From Rhodopirellula baltica (GTDB taxonomy: Bacteria > Planctomycetota > Planctomycetia > Pirellulales > Pirellulaceae): 64,000 bases of DNA. The notes below the pieces were generated by a model. That model did no database searches. It was given only the letters and a program-made list of their open reading frames with translations, and was not told the DNA's origin. Where the stretch lies: assembly GCA_002901265.1 (NCBI GenBank), contig PPHI01000036.1, positions 1 through 64,000 of the forward strand, read 5' to 3'. This document shows positions 10,801-19,542 of the stretch, piece after piece. The position numbers and the translations under genes were made by a program. Position 1 is the first letter of the stretch, and every line of letters begins with the position of its first letter.

Positions 10801-10823
10801 TCATGGTCTACGCCGACCAGTGA
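7803..10823 (+). CDS. Large exported DUF11-repeat protein
   Basis: 1006 aa. A short hydrophobic N-terminus (MKAFGVRLAAGIVTILTGAI) suggests export. Residues about 30-555 are low complexity, rich in Ser, Ala, Gly, Pro, Met and Gln, with recurring QSMQSQ and GxPSM motifs, and probably disordered. From about 558 to the end there are four Ig-like DUF11 or CARDB-type repeats, beginning near VIIEKRAPQEVKVGKPASF, LKIVQKALEEVLIGQQLEI, LQLTLAGPSRRYLERQATYE and LTFSIADTADPIEVGGVTTY. Such proteins are usual at the planctomycete cell surface, where a structural or adhesive role is plausible. No catalytic motif or sorting signal is visible. It is followed by a hairpin terminator shared with the convergent moxR. 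Confidence 0.85.
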   Translation: MKAFGVRLAAGIVTILTGAIMAAQSQKEKLAATESAWTEESVPPAKTVMPVGLSDLDANDDQSKSAEPSKSLVAGLLKAAPLKAADSSEASSLRQFSAAMPSISDGDSSGEHNAASESADSSVRLVQHTDAAAGDTGEHSASSGPSMALPGGTLGAAPIHSSGAGSASGPSMQLPGFDDMPPMDANFDEDEAGFAGDVAMTNQGAVQNPNAPRMLGTPKMSSVQFADTASPAAAPQAEQARARQSLAEQPYAGPTQFGNEPVNDLRSGDAMNAGTGFDAAGGPAMMGSPSMHQDAAMYGDVSYGDDSAYANNSDLDPMDTPGLADTADPSSGSPSSMLAPVLPGMDNDAARLAAAPSSTIRINRDPVAQTQVGNNVDRAAAATIGFASSPKIVGADGSESAPYAQTGGQFEIPSDAGLPPMPNQSMQSQPASDYGVAGAGQSFGGQGGYGLPDQSMQSQAAQNLSVPNMRMGNAQTAPIGGTPMPTDLYGNQGSGQSLQPVSPSMNAQPLPRLPNNTAMNDSVYQPAGFKRQPAGADAPIGSTLASPGERSLDGPQAPSVIIEKRAPQEVKVGKPASFVITVRNVGNAKALNVQVFDRVPTGTVLTDATPRPSPQYQPELYWELGDLEAGQERTITLQLTPQEEGELGSVARVAFQAAASVRTVSTRPELKIVQKALEEVLIGQQLEIELEVSNPGSGAATGVLLQEDVPEGLVHPAGKQLDNLIGTLRPGEVRRQILRMKAVKPGVIQNTIRVKGDDGLETSHSIAVNVISPDLQLTLAGPSRRYLERQATYELRIDNVGTAAAENVDLSLQLDRGFTFVKTNFEGQYDPTRHAVFWSLEKLPAGEWGKVEVTLLPVEEGNRVLHSEARADLGVTTSAESQVVVDSLAELTFSIADTADPIEVGGVTTYEIRVSNTGSKDDNNVNVALQLPQGMTLVEQGDYTAQGNGVITFSPRGLLKANDEVVYRVKAQGVAPGRHLVKAIVTSDQSNVPVTKEESIMVYADQ

Positions 10824-10837
10824 TGACTGTCGAGTGT

Positions 10838-10862
10838 CGCTATTCGCTCCGCGAAAGTAGCG
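10838..10862. repeat. Short REP-like hairpin
   Basis: The segment CGCTATTCGCTCC-GCGAAAGTAGCG folds into a stem of CGCTA/TAGCG plus TTCGC/GCGAA with a 2-nt bulge. It lies in the 3' gap after the DUF11 gene. It is a different sequence family from the 2935 and 4402 repeats. Confidence 0.45.
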
Positions 10863-10951
10863 TTCTCTTCCCTGCTTTGCCGAGCAAAAGACGTTGTAGG
10901 GACAGAACAGGATTGAAAATCGACAGGCCACTCGCTGCCACTTAAAAAACG

Positions 10952-10990
10952 AAACGATCGAAGCGGTGAAAACTGCTTCGATCGTTTTTT
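10952..10990. terminator. Bidirectional terminator between the DUF11 gene and moxR
   Basis: A 13-bp perfect stem (10952-10964 with 10975-10987) around a 10-nt loop has TTTTTT on the + side and CGTTTTTT on the complement. It lies between two convergent stops at 10823 and 11041. Confidence 0.88.
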
Positions 10991-11040
10991 GTTTAATCCA
11001 GTCGGTAGGTCGTGCTTGGGATGCTGTTGTTTTGGTGACG

Positions 11041-12087
11041 CTACAGCGCGGCGGCTTTCTTGGGCGTCAAGTCTTTGATCAGGCGATGGATCAGGTCGTC
11101 GACCGTAATCCCGTCGGCTTCGGCGGTGAAGGTCGGAACGATGCGGTGACGCAGCACCGGTAGTGCCAGGGTTTGCACATCATCGAGCGTGACCTGCGGG
11201 CGTCCTTGCATCAACGCACGGGCTTTGGCCGCCAGGACCAATTGTTGACTCGCACGCGGGCCGGGGCCCCATTCGATCAGGTCTTTCGCCCAAGACGCAC
11301 ATTGTGGATCGCGCGGGCGGACGGACCGCACCGCGTCCAGCACCCAGTCTTTGACATGGGGTGGCAGCGGCACGCGGCGGACGGTCTTTTGGAACGCGAC
11401 GATCTGTTCGCCAGTGACGACGGCTTGGACCTCCGAATCGAAAGTCGACGTGGTGCGGTCGACGATTTCGGATTCTTCGTCACGTGTGGGATAGTCGACG
11501 ACGACGTGAAACAAGAATCGATCGCGTTGTGCTTCGGGCAGCGGATAAGTGCCCTCTTGTTCGATCGGGTTCTGCGTCGCAAGGACGAAGAACGGTTCTT
11601 TCAGCGTGTACGTTTTGCCGCCGGCGGTGACCTCGTGTTCCTGCATCGCTTCGAGAAGTGCCGCCTGAGTCTTCGGCGGTGTCCGGTTGATTTCGTCGGC
11701 GAGCAACATCTGGGTAAAGATCGGTCCGCGTTCGAAGAGCAGCTTGCGGCGCCCCGTGTCGGGATCTTCCTGAATGATGTCGGTGCCGGTGATGTCGCCC
11801 GGCATCAGATCGGGGGTGAACTGAATGCGGTGAAAATCTAAGTGCATCGATTGGGCGAGCGTTCGGATCATCAACGTTTTCGCCAAACCCGGCACACCTT
11901 CGAGCAGGCAATGACCGCGAGACAAAATCGCGATCAGCAGCTGTTCGACCACATCGGTCTGTCCAACGACCACCCGTGCCACTTGGTCACGGATCGCTTT
12001 GCATGATTTGACCAGTTCCGATGCCAGCTCGGCATCGTTGGGATTGGGCTGCGAATCTTGGGGATGGATCGGAGGAGGCTGAACCAT
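11041..12087 (-). CDS. MoxR-family AAA+ ATPase
   Basis: 348 aa from the ATG at 12087, which has AGGAA seven bases upstream. MoxR ATPases act as chaperones that help assemble or activate partner complexes, often together with von Willebrand-A proteins. Walker A is [11 protein letters not shown] and Walker B is [20 protein letters not shown]. The [22 protein letters not shown] segment is the family's sensor-1 and arginine-finger region, and the lid domain follows ([19 protein letters not shown]). The usual DUF58 and VWA partners are not adjacent. The gene is isolated, convergent with the DUF11 gene and divergent from the FHA-kinase gene, so its partner is unknown. Confidence 0.93.
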   Translation of the reverse strand: MVQPPPIHPQDSQPNPNDAELASELVKSCKAIRDQVARVVVGQTDVVEQLLIAILSRGHCLLEGVPGLAKTLMIRTLAQSMHLDFHRIQFTPDLMPGDITGTDIIQEDPDTGRRKLLFERGPIFTQMLLADEINRTPPKTQAALLEAMQEHEVTAGGKTYTLKEPFFVLATQNPIEQEGTYPLPEAQRDRFLFHVVVDYPTRDEESEIVDRTTSTFDSEVQAVVTGEQIVAFQKTVRRVPLPPHVKDWVLDAVRSVRPRDPQCASWAKDLIEWGPGPRASQQLVLAAKARALMQGRPQVTLDDVQTLALPVLRHRIVPTFTAEADGITVDDLIHRLIKDLTPKKAAAL

Positions 12088-12431
12088 GCGGGCGTTCCTA
12101 AGCAAATCAAATGGTCACGACAAACGGTTGGTTGCTTGATGCTACCGTCCACTATTGTAAATCCTTCGCGGCGGCGGCGAACGTTCGGAAAGTTCGATGT
12201 GGAGCAGCTTTGCCTAAAATCACAGGCTTTCGGCAGAAACTCGGTCGCTCGGATTGTGAAGGTGCAATCTTTGTTTGCCGGTCGCCTCTGCTTACCGTCT
12301 GGTCGCCCCACCGCTTTTTTGTTGCAATAGACAAAAGCGATTTGCAGTCTCCGTCGGGACGTCGCATCGCCAAGCGAGTCATCGTTCGATTCGGGGTTTA
12401 GCCTTACCACCCACTTGCTTCTGTTTGGCAC
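12088..12431. other. Divergent intergenic region moxR / FHA-kinase
   Basis: 344 bp between two divergent starts that should hold both promoters. Frames within it are short and mutually overlapping. I see no clear operator, hairpin or RNA gene. Confidence 0.45.
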
Positions 12432-14273
12432 ATGGCATCGTTGTACGTCGTCCGAGGTCGAGATCAGGGAAAGCATTTTGTGCTTTCGGGGCAAGTGGTG
12501 CGCATCGGAAGAGACACTGCGAACGACGTACAGCTACTTGACGGCGAAGCATCACGGCACCACGCCGAGATCAGAATTGACGGCGAAGGCGGCTGCACCC
12601 TGATCGATCTCAACAGCAGCAACGGCACTCAAGTCAACGGACGCCCTGTCGGCGAACAGCGTTTAGCAAGCGGTGACCGGATCGAGATCGGCGGCACGTT
12701 ATTGATCTTTACCGGCACGGGCCAACCCACCGCGGTCGATGCGGCTCATGGAGTCGACATTGTTCGCCACGGCGGTGCGGCTGATGCCAGCCGAATCGTT
12801 TCATCGTTTGTCCGCCCGACGTCACGTCCGAACGTCATCCCCTTCCGCGGTGAAGGTCGTGGCGAAGGCAACCGAAGCGACATTCAAGGTGGCGAGACGA
12901 TCCACGGCGAATCCGGATCCTCGGTGATCGCCGAGGAGTCGCCAAGGTTCGAGACCGCTTTGTCTGAAAAATCAGACGAGCCGATCGACGGTTCGATCAG
13001 CACCTTGACCGACACGGACCGATCGTTGGAAGTGATGTACCTGACGGCGCTCGCCGTGGGACGCACCGATGACTTGAACGAGTTGCTTGATCGGATTTTG
13101 CAACTGGTATTTGATTGGGTCGATGCGGACCGCGGGTGTGTAATGCTGCGGGATGCCGAAACTGGCGAACTGCGTCCCGCCGCGCGATGTGATCGCCAAT
13201 CAACTGGTTCGCCGCAGCATGAGGCGCCAATCAGTATCAGTAGCACGATCTTGGATTATGTACTCGAACGTGCCGAAGGCGTGCGGACGAGTGACGCCAG
13301 CGATGACGCGCGATTTGATGCGGCCGCGTCGATTGTCCAAGGCGGCGTGCGCGAAGCGCTTTGCGTGCCACTGCAAGGTCGCTATGACATCGTCGGTGCG
13401 CTGTATATCGACACGTACACTTCGCCAGGCCAGATGGTTCGCCGCGGCAGCACACATCGCTTCACCGACGAACACTTGCGTTTGATCACGGCGATCGGAC
13501 ACCAAGCCGCACTGGCAATCGAAGACACGTTCTATTACTCGGCATTGCTGCAAAGCGAGCGGTTGGCCGCGATGGGACAGACGATCGCGACCCTGTCGCA
13601 CCACGTCAAAAACATTTTGCAAGGGATCAGCGGTGGCAGCTATTTGATCGAGTCGGGACTCAAGCGAGACGATACCGATGCGGTTCGCCGTGGCTGGACG
13701 ATTGTCGACCGCAACCAGGAACGGATTTCGAACCTGGTCCTCGACATGCTGACGTTTTCCAAAGAGCGCGAACCTCAAAAGGTCGACGCGGATCTGAATG
13801 AAACGGTCCGCGACGTTGCCGAGTTGATGCAAACGCGGGCTAAGGAATCCGGAATCGTTCTGGAAACCTGTTTGGCGGATGCGATGCCGGAGGCCTTTTT
13901 TGATCCAGACGCACTTCACCAAGCGATCTTGAATCTGGTGACCAACGCGATCGATGCGGTCAAAGAGCAGCACGGGGCGGCGGATGCGGATTCGGAAGCG
14001 AATTCGTGTGCCGGCAAAGTTGACTTGAACACCGCGTACGATGCTGAAAACGGTTGGATCGTCGACGTGATCGACAACGGACCGGGGATCGCCGAAGAAG
14101 ACCGGCAGCGTGTGTTCTCGCTGTTCGAATCAAAGAAGGGTGCGAGGGGCACCGGATTGGGGTTGCCCGTTAGCGCCAAAATCCTGAAGGAACACGGCGG
14201 CGACTTAACGATCGTGGATTCCCCCACGGGAGTCGGATGCTGTTTTCGAATGATTCTGCCGCCGGCTACCTGA
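12432..14273 (+). CDS. Cytoplasmic histidine kinase with FHA and GAF sensor domains
   Basis: 613 aa, with no membrane segment. Residues 1-95 form an FHA phosphothreonine-binding domain ([34 protein letters not shown]). A polar linker precedes a GAF domain at about 205-365 ([33 protein letters not shown]). The kinase core runs from 375: the phospho-acceptor is in [16 protein letters not shown] (H390 or H391), then the N-box ([12 protein letters not shown]), G1 (VIDNGPGI), F-box (FSLFESKKG) and G2 ([18 protein letters not shown]). An FHA domain on a histidine kinase suggests cross-talk with Ser/Thr kinases. No response regulator gene is adjacent. dapF follows 61 bp downstream. Confidence 0.92.
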   Translation: MASLYVVRGRDQGKHFVLSGQVVRIGRDTANDVQLLDGEASRHHAEIRIDGEGGCTLIDLNSSNGTQVNGRPVGEQRLASGDRIEIGGTLLIFTGTGQPTAVDAAHGVDIVRHGGAADASRIVSSFVRPTSRPNVIPFRGEGRGEGNRSDIQGGETIHGESGSSVIAEESPRFETALSEKSDEPIDGSISTLTDTDRSLEVMYLTALAVGRTDDLNELLDRILQLVFDWVDADRGCVMLRDAETGELRPAARCDRQSTGSPQHEAPISISSTILDYVLERAEGVRTSDASDDARFDAAASIVQGGVREALCVPLQGRYDIVGALYIDTYTSPGQMVRRGSTHRFTDEHLRLITAIGHQAALAIEDTFYYSALLQSERLAAMGQTIATLSHHVKNILQGISGGSYLIESGLKRDDTDAVRRGWTIVDRNQERISNLVLDMLTFSKEREPQKVDADLNETVRDVAELMQTRAKESGIVLETCLADAMPEAFFDPDALHQAILNLVTNAIDAVKEQHGAADADSEANSCAGKVDLNTAYDAENGWIVDVIDNGPGIAEEDRQRVFSLFESKKGARGTGLGLPVSAKILKEHGGDLTIVDSPTGVGCCFRMILPPAT

Positions 14274-14334
14274 CCGCGGCGACTTGAATGCTGCCATCTT
14301 TCAACCGCACCTTTGTTTGCATAGCATGTGCTGC

Positions 14335-15183
14335 ATGAATATTACCAAGATGCACGGCGCCGGAAATGATTACGTCTATGTCGACTGTTTTGCACAGGAC
14401 GTCCCGAGCGACCTTCCCGAACTGGCACGTCAGATCTCGCACCGTCATTTTGGTGTCGGCGGCGACGGCCTGGTGCTGATTCGCCCCAGCGACGTGGCTG
14501 ACGCGCGAATGCAGATGTTCAACGCCGATGGCAGCGAAAGTGAAATGTGTGGCAACGCGATTCGCTGCGTCGCAAAGTACATCTACGATCACGGCATTGA
14601 GGCCAGCAAATCGCTGAAGATCGAAACGGGCGCTGGTGTGTTGGATTTGGAATGCGAAACCGGCGATGACGGTTTGGTGTCTCAAGTTCGTGTCGACATG
14701 GGCGCGCCCGAATTGGTCGGACCGAAAGTCCCAACAACAATTACTGGCAACGAAGAAGGCCATGTGATCGACGTTCCTGTCGAGTTTGAAGGCCAGACAT
14801 TCAAGGTCACCTGTGTCTCGATGGGCAACCCGCACTGCGTGATCTTCGTTCCCGAAGCCACCGACGAATTGGTGCTCGGACTGGGACCGAAAATCGAGGT
14901 CGATCCGCGATTCCCCAATCGCATCAACGTTGAATTTGTCGAAGTGATCTCCCGCAGCGAAGTTCGCCAGCGGACTTGGGAACGAGGTTCGGGCGAAACC
15001 TGGGCTTGTGGAACCGGTGCATCTGCCGTTTGCGTTGCCGGTGTGCTATCGGGCCGTACCGAACGAACGATCGTCAATCACTTGCTCGGCGGCGATCTGA
15101 CGCTGACTTGGGACGAAGCCAGTGGCCACGTGGTCAAGACAGGCCCTGCGACCGAAGTCTTTTCCGGTCAATGGAATTGGTGA
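14335..15183 (+). CDS. dapF: Diaminopimelate epimerase
   Basis: 282 aa from the ATG at 14335; [17 protein letters not shown] is the family N-terminus, and ATG 14326 just upstream is less likely. The enzyme interconverts LL- and meso-diaminopimelate for lysine and peptidoglycan synthesis in the cytosol by a two-cysteine mechanism. Both cysteines are present: C72 in [16 protein letters not shown] and C225 in [16 protein letters not shown]. The gene overlaps xseA by 13 bp, so the two are translationally linked. Its presence fits the view that planctomycetes make or can make peptidoglycan precursors. Confidence 0.97.
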   Translation: MNITKMHGAGNDYVYVDCFAQDVPSDLPELARQISHRHFGVGGDGLVLIRPSDVADARMQMFNADGSESEMCGNAIRCVAKYIYDHGIEASKSLKIETGAGVLDLECETGDDGLVSQVRVDMGAPELVGPKVPTTITGNEEGHVIDVPVEFEGQTFKVTCVSMGNPHCVIFVPEATDELVLGLGPKIEVDPRFPNRINVEFVEVISRSEVRQRTWERGSGETWACGTGASAVCVAGVLSGRTERTIVNHLLGGDLTLTWDEASGHVVKTGPATEVFSGQWNW

Positions 15184-16460
15184 GTGAATCGGTTGTGAGT
15201 GGCGGATACGATTTCGACGACGGCGATTCAAGTTTTGCTGACAGCGGCCCCAGCCAGGCGGTTTCGGTCAGCGAGCTGAACCATCATCTCAAGGCAGTGG
15301 TCGAAGGAACGTTCCCGTTGCTTTGGGTGGCCGGTGAAGTTTCGGATGTGTCGAAGCCACGCAGCGGACACATTTACTTCACGCTAAAAGACGACGACTC
15401 GCAAATTCGTGCCGTGATGTGGCGCAGCGTCGCGTCAAAGCTGCGGTTCGAAATCGAAAACGGACAGTCGCTGTTGTGTTTCGGTGGACTGGAGGTTTAC
15501 ACGGTTCGCGGTACGTACCAGATCGTCGTTCGCAAGGTTGAGGCCCAAGGTGTCGGTGCGTTACAGGTCGCGTTCGAAAAGCTCAAGGCAAAGTTAAACG
15601 CCGAAGGCCTGTTTTCACTCGAACGCAAATCTCCGCTGCCAACACATCCACGTCGCGTCGGATTGATCACCAGCCCCAGCGGTGCGGCGGTGCACGATTT
15701 TTTGGTGTCGGCGCGGCGGCGAATGCTGGACGCCGAGATCTTCGTTATCCCGGCGCAGGTTCAAGGACCCGGTGCGGCCGAAACGATCGAACGCGGGTTG
15801 CTTGCGGCCGCGATGATCCGTCCAAAATTGGACGTGGTGGTCGTCACGCGTGGTGGCGGCAGTTTAGAAGACTTGTGGACGTTCAACGAAGAACGCGTGG
15901 TCCGTGCGATCGCCAATTGCCCTGTCCCGACCGTTTCAGCGGTCGGTCACGAAGTCGACGTGACCTTGTCGGACTTGATTGCCGACATGCGGGCGCTGAC
16001 GCCGACCGATGCGGCGACACGGGTTTTTCCTGATCGAGGCGCGACAGTCGGCCGCGTGCAGGAATTAGAAATGCGAATGCACCGCGCTGTTGCACAACAA
16101 TTGCAACAGAAACGGATGATGCTGGCCTCGTTGGCGAAGCACCCAGCCTTGTCCAAGCCGATGGACATGGTTCACTTGCGGTCGCGCCAAGTCGACGAGT
16201 TGGATCAGCGTGCAAAGCAAGCGATCGAACGAAAGGTCGAGAAATCAAAAGCGTCGGTCGGGCAACTCGCTGCAACCTTGTCTGCCTTGTCACCGCTGTC
16301 GACGTTGGCGCGTGGATACAGTGTCACGTTGGATCAGGACGGTAAAGCGATCCAAGACGTCTCACAACTGGCGGTTGGTGACACCTTGCGAACGATCGTC
16401 CGCAAGGGCGAGGTGCGTTCGACGGTCACCGACGTCGACTCAGACGGCGCAGCGAATTAG
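15171..16460 (+). CDS. xseA: Exodeoxyribonuclease VII large subunit
   Basis: 429 aa from the ATG at 15171 ([12 protein letters not shown]), inside the end of dapF. Exonuclease VII degrades single-stranded DNA. The N-terminal OB-fold ([20 protein letters not shown], then [20 protein letters not shown]) is followed by the catalytic region with [18 protein letters not shown], the [18 protein letters not shown] motif and a [20 protein letters not shown] segment. A helical C-terminal region leads to the [16 protein letters not shown] strand. The small subunit gene xseB, often adjacent, is not next to it. The 3' end faces xerC with only 18 bp between stops. Confidence 0.96.
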   Translation: MELVSESVVSGGYDFDDGDSSFADSGPSQAVSVSELNHHLKAVVEGTFPLLWVAGEVSDVSKPRSGHIYFTLKDDDSQIRAVMWRSVASKLRFEIENGQSLLCFGGLEVYTVRGTYQIVVRKVEAQGVGALQVAFEKLKAKLNAEGLFSLERKSPLPTHPRRVGLITSPSGAAVHDFLVSARRRMLDAEIFVIPAQVQGPGAAETIERGLLAAAMIRPKLDVVVVTRGGGSLEDLWTFNEERVVRAIANCPVPTVSAVGHEVDVTLSDLIADMRALTPTDAATRVFPDRGATVGRVQELEMRMHRAVAQQLQQKRMMLASLAKHPALSKPMDMVHLRSRQVDELDQRAKQAIERKVEKSKASVGQLAATLSALSPLSTLARGYSVTLDQDGKAIQDVSQLAVGDTLRTIVRKGEVRSTVTDVDSDGAAN

Positions 16461-16478
16461 TGCGTCTGGCGAATTGTG

Positions 16479-17381
16479 TTAGGCAGCCCGTGGGTGTGCC
16501 TTTTCATAAACCTGACGCAGGCTCGCAGCGCTGACGTGCGTGTAGATCTGTGTGGTGGCCAGCGACTTGTGGCCGAGCAACTCTTGGACGCTGCGGATAT
16601 CCGCGCCACGATCGAGCAGGTGTGTTGCGAAGGAGTGGCGGAGCGTGTGGGGGCTCGTGCGTGCGTCCAGTCCGGCAACGGCGAGATGTTTTTCCAGCAT
16701 CCGGCCGATACTGCGGGTGGTCAGTTGATTGCCAAAGCGATTGACAAACACCGGCGCGGCGGTGCCCAGCGAGTTTGCTTCGGCACTACGTTCGCGTTTC
16801 GACGAGTAGACCTGAATCGCTTTGATCGCGAATGATCCGAGTGGGCAGATGCGTTCCTTGCGGCCTTTACCGCGAACACGCACGATGCCTTCGTCCATGT
16901 CCAGGTCGCCGTCTTGCAGTCCGACCAATTCGCTGACACGTAATCCGGCGGAGTACATCGTTTCCAGGATCGCACGATCACGCAAGCCATCGGTTTTGTC
17001 GGCCGGAGGTGCAAGCAGTAATCGGCCGACTTCGTCGTCGGTCAGAACGTGTGGTAGTTTGCGTTGGCGACGCGGGTTGCGAAGCGGTTTTGCGGGATTG
17101 CTGTTGGCGATCCCTTCGCGCATCGCGAATTTATAAAAGCTGCGAAGTGCGGCAAGCTTGCGTGCGATGCTGGTGCGAGCGTAGTCGGCCTGTTGCAGCG
17201 CCGCTTGGAACGCTCGCAAATCTTGTGGCTGGAGCTCGGCCGGGTGTGGGATGCTACCGCGCGTGGATTCGAGCCACTCGACGAATGAGAACAGGTCTTC
17301 TCGATACGACTTGATTGTCAACTCGCTCGCGTTGCGCTCGTTGACCAAGTAACGCAAGAACTGTGCGATGGCCGAGTTCAT
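16479..17381 (-). CDS. xerC: Tyrosine recombinase XerC
   Basis: 300 aa, the standard Xer length. It resolves chromosome dimers at dif with a partner recombinase. The N-terminal SAM-like DNA-binding domain (about 1-90) is followed by the catalytic domain with all six active residues: R148 (AGLRVSEL), K172 (RGKGRKER), H245 and R248 (SPHTLRHSFATHLL), H271 (LGHKSL) and Y280 (TTQIYTHV). The sequence favours XerC over XerD, but that split cannot be certain by eye. There is no integron, attachment site or phage context, so it is judged housekeeping. Confidence 0.92.
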   Translation of the reverse strand: MNSAIAQFLRYLVNERNASELTIKSYREDLFSFVEWLESTRGSIPHPAELQPQDLRAFQAALQQADYARTSIARKLAALRSFYKFAMREGIANSNPAKPLRNPRRQRKLPHVLTDDEVGRLLLAPPADKTDGLRDRAILETMYSAGLRVSELVGLQDGDLDMDEGIVRVRGKGRKERICPLGSFAIKAIQVYSSKRERSAEANSLGTAAPVFVNRFGNQLTTRSIGRMLEKHLAVAGLDARTSPHTLRHSFATHLLDRGADIRSVQELLGHKSLATTQIYTHVSAASLRQVYEKAHPRAA

Positions 17382-17439
17382 GGAATCCTTTCAAGAATGG
17401 AGTTGCCGACTGGTTGTGCGGCGATGCCCTGCGTGTGAA

Positions 17440-17685
17440 CTACTTAAAGTCCTCCAGTGACAGGTTATCCAGTTCATTGTCGATCATCATGTCTTCATCC
17501 GTCGGAACCGCATCGCGGATCTTTCGGCTGAGCATTGCGGCGTCGTACCATGAAAAATCCAGTTCCGGATTGGCCGCATAGCGAGCCAATTGGCGAAGGG
17601 TTTGGTCACGATTCGCGTCATCAAACAAGAAGATGAATTTCTCTTCTCCTTTGACGAGAGCCAGAACGTTTATTTCTTTGTCCAT
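17440..17685 (-). CDS. Small acidic protein of unknown function
   Basis: 81 aa from the ATG at 17685; a TTG 21 bp upstream is the only other in-frame start. MDKEINVLALVKGEEKFIFL at the N-terminus looks like a beta hairpin. A helical segment follows (ANRDQTLRQLARYAANPELD), and the tail is acidic (DEDMMIDNELDNLSLEDFK). No signal or membrane segment is present. I believe similar small proteins occur in other planctomycetes but cannot name a family. It is 58 bp upstream of xerC on the same strand and probably co-transcribed with it. Confidence 0.7.
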   Translation of the reverse strand: MDKEINVLALVKGEEKFIFLFDDANRDQTLRQLARYAANPELDFSWYDAAMLSRKIRDAVPTDEDMMIDNELDNLSLEDFK

Positions 17686-18093
17686 GAAAGGTATCGCCAG
17701 AGGCAAGACGACAATCGGTAACTTGGTTTTCGATCGAACGCATCGGAAGATTTCGTCCGTGTCGGAAGTAAGGCATCTGGTCCTTATCCAACGCTTCAGA
17801 AACAGATCGCCCGTTCCTTACGTGGATATCGGCAGGCCGATGTGTGCCCAAACAGGCCGCTTGCACGCATCGGGCTAGGTCGAATGGTGCCCCTGCGTCT
17901 GTTCGTTACGAGTGCCACGGTCGACCGAAGTGTGTCATCCGTCACAACCGTTCAACTTCAACACCTGATCAGGTCTTGGCAAGCTTCGAAGCTTACCCCG
18001 CAAACGCAAAAAGCAGCGTCTGAATCACAGACGCTGCTTTGCGTGTTTTCCCTTTCCTGATGCCGGGCGATGCGATCGCGGAATCGACATCGC
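17686..18093. other. Intergenic region, no gene seen except a terminator
   Basis: 408 bp between the small acidic protein and the stop of the exported protein at 18094. Its right end holds the 18004-18044 hairpin. The rest shows only short overlapping frames and no recognisable RNA gene. Confidence 0.45.
18004..18044 (-). terminator. Terminator of the exported-protein gene at 18094
   Basis: A 12-bp stem (18011-18022 with 18028-18039) around AATCA extends outward through ACGCA/TGCGT with a bulge. The T-rich side (GCTTTTTGCGTTTG) is on the complement, matching the leftward gene. Confidence 0.85.
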
Positions 18094-18726
18094 CTAGCGG
18101 TTGTAATAGATCGGCACAACGTATACCGAAGGTTGAACATATCGGCTGTGCATCATCGGGATTGCATTCCAATTGGGACGCAGCGGTTCATAGCCGTACC
18201 ACAGGTTGCGTTCCATGCGTTCGAGCCGTTGCTTTTCGATCAGTTGGGCGCGAGCTTGGCGGAGTTCTGCGACGGTCGGTTTGTCGTAGGAGCGATCCGA
18301 CGCACTGGGGACATCATCGACCAGCGTTCGCACTGGTTCCAGTTGCGGTTTCTGGACAACCGCATCGGGGGCTTGGCGAATTGCGGCGGCCGGTTGGGAC
18401 TGGTGCATTACCTCACGCGCATCCGCAATCGTGGCGGATGATTGAGGCTGGGCACCGAGGTCGAGTGTAGCGGGAGCGTCATTCCGCTCGGTTTCCGATC
18501 GTTCGTCGGCAAACATCGGAAATTCTTGAGCAAAAACATCGCCGTCATAAAGCGACGTTTCGAACAGTCTCGGGGCTGCCTCGTTTGCTTCGTAAGTGCC
18601 CGGTTTGGGATACTGAGTTTGTGTCCCTTGCGTCGGCGCTTGCGCACTAGCGGCACTGGTCATGCACAGGGTCGCAGCAGCAGCGACAGCAAATCGGCGA
18701 ATGCGATCAATTGAGGTCATGTTCAT
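18094..18726 (-). CDS. Exported protein of unknown function
   Basis: 210 aa. The N-terminus is a signal peptide: positive MNMTSIDRIRR, a hydrophobic stretch AVAAAATLCMTSAAS, then AQA. The middle is polar, Gln-, Ala- and Asp-rich, and probably disordered. The C-terminal third is more ordered, with a helix LRQARAQLIEKQRLERMERN followed by an aromatic tail (WYGYEPLRPNWNAIPMM to VYVVPIYYNR). No known domain is visible. It is transcribed alone leftward and ends in its own terminator, with a 288-bp region upstream that it shares with a divergent lipoprotein gene. Confidence 0.72.
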   Translation of the reverse strand: MNMTSIDRIRRFAVAAAATLCMTSAASAQAPTQGTQTQYPKPGTYEANEAAPRLFETSLYDGDVFAQEFPMFADERSETERNDAPATLDLGAQPQSSATIADAREVMHQSQPAAAIRQAPDAVVQKPQLEPVRTLVDDVPSASDRSYDKPTVAELRQARAQLIEKQRLERMERNLWYGYEPLRPNWNAIPMMHSRYVQPSVYVVPIYYNR

Positions 18727-18849
18727 TGCGGGTGCGGATTGCAGATGCGGATAGGTTTGATGGAGGGATGGCCAACGTGCCTATCGGCACTGGGCGGCGC
18801 TTGCGCTAATTGATTTCGCGTTTCGGAAAACAATTCAGTCAAGTGCAGG

Positions 18850-18869
18850 ACCGGTCATGCCGGTTTTTT
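18850..18869 (+). other. Short hairpin with T-run upstream of the lipoprotein gene
   Basis: ACCGG-TCATG-CCGGT followed by TTTTT lies 146 bp before the lipoprotein ATG and 123 bp beyond the divergent start. The stem is only 5 bp but ends in a clean T-run, so it could be a weak terminator of a leader or small RNA, or chance. Confidence 0.3.
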
Positions 18870-19014
18870 CGCAATGAGGGTGTTCAGATCCCCGTTAAGT
18901 CGTTTGAACAAAGAATTCTGACTGCCGGGTATGGTGCAATCGCCCGATCGTGCCAACAATCGATGGTGCAAATCAGGTTTCCAGTTTTTCCCACCTACTA
19001 AAGTTCCTAGGCAA

Positions 19015-19221
19015 ATGAAGAAAGTTCTTTGCAATCTGCTCGGAATCTCGACCGTCGCTTTGGCTCTCGTTTCAATCGGTTGCCAGCCTCCAAAACCACC
19101 AGCTCCAGAAGCTACGGAAGAAGCGAGCGACAACACGACCGCAAACACCACCGCAGCGGCTGAAACTCCTGCTGCTGAAATGCCCGAAGCCGAAGAAGCC
19201 GCTGAAGAAGCTGCTGAGTAA
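19015..19221 (+). CDS. Small Ala/Glu-rich lipoprotein
   Basis: 68 aa from the ATG at 19015, giving a classical lipoprotein signal: MKK, hydrophobic LLGISTVALAL, lipobox VSIGC with the acylated Cys at about residue 23. The mature part is a 45-residue acidic tail of Ala, Glu, Thr and Pro (QPPKPPAPEATEEAS, ending EAEEAAEEAAE) with no fold signature. It is probably anchored to a membrane by lipid; its role is unknown. Small acidic lipoproteins of this style are frequent in planctomycetes, but I cannot assign a family. A longer frame from 18931 would bury the signal and is less likely. Confidence 0.72.
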   Translation: MKKVLCNLLGISTVALALVSIGCQPPKPPAPEATEEASDNTTANTTAAAETPAAEMPEAEEAAEEAAE

Positions 19222-19542
19222 GGCATTCGAAATTCATTTCGAACTTGATTTCGCCTGTCGGATGACGTGACCCGATCGCCCGTTCGACAGGGAAATCAGT
19301 TTTTCTAGATTCGGCGTGTCGCCCGACCGCCCTCCCCCGCACTTCTTTCGGCGGGGTTTCTCTGACGTCGCTCTCTAAACGTCGTTTTTTTGGCACTTCG
19401 ATTCGTGTCATGTCTTGCAATGAGGCACTGTTTGAGAAGCGGTTCTCATGTCGTGGGTGCACAAATCACTAGGGATTCCATTGCCGGCTGTGGTAAACTG
19501 CGGGAAACCGTTTGCAATCACTTCCTCAGACCCCGTTTCGAA
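19222..19542. other. Intergenic region with a possible terminator hairpin
   Basis: 321 bp before the NPCBM-like gene. CCCCGC (19335-19340) pairs with GCGGGG (19351-19356) and is followed by TTTCTCT, a modest terminator for the lipoprotein gene. An upstream extension of the next gene's frame to 19390 is open but lacks an export signal at its start, so I do not count it as coding. Confidence 0.45.

Noticed and set aside
16479-17381. Tyrosine recombinase considered as a mobile-element integrase
   Set aside because: Length, full Xer motif set and housekeeping surroundings fit XerC; there is no attachment-site duplication, cassette array or phage gene.
19386-19402. TGGCAC-like half of a sigma-54 promoter before the NPCBM-like gene
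   Set aside because: The -12 GC does not fall 10 nt after the GG, so the spacing rule fails; the same test also excluded 12427 and 18785.
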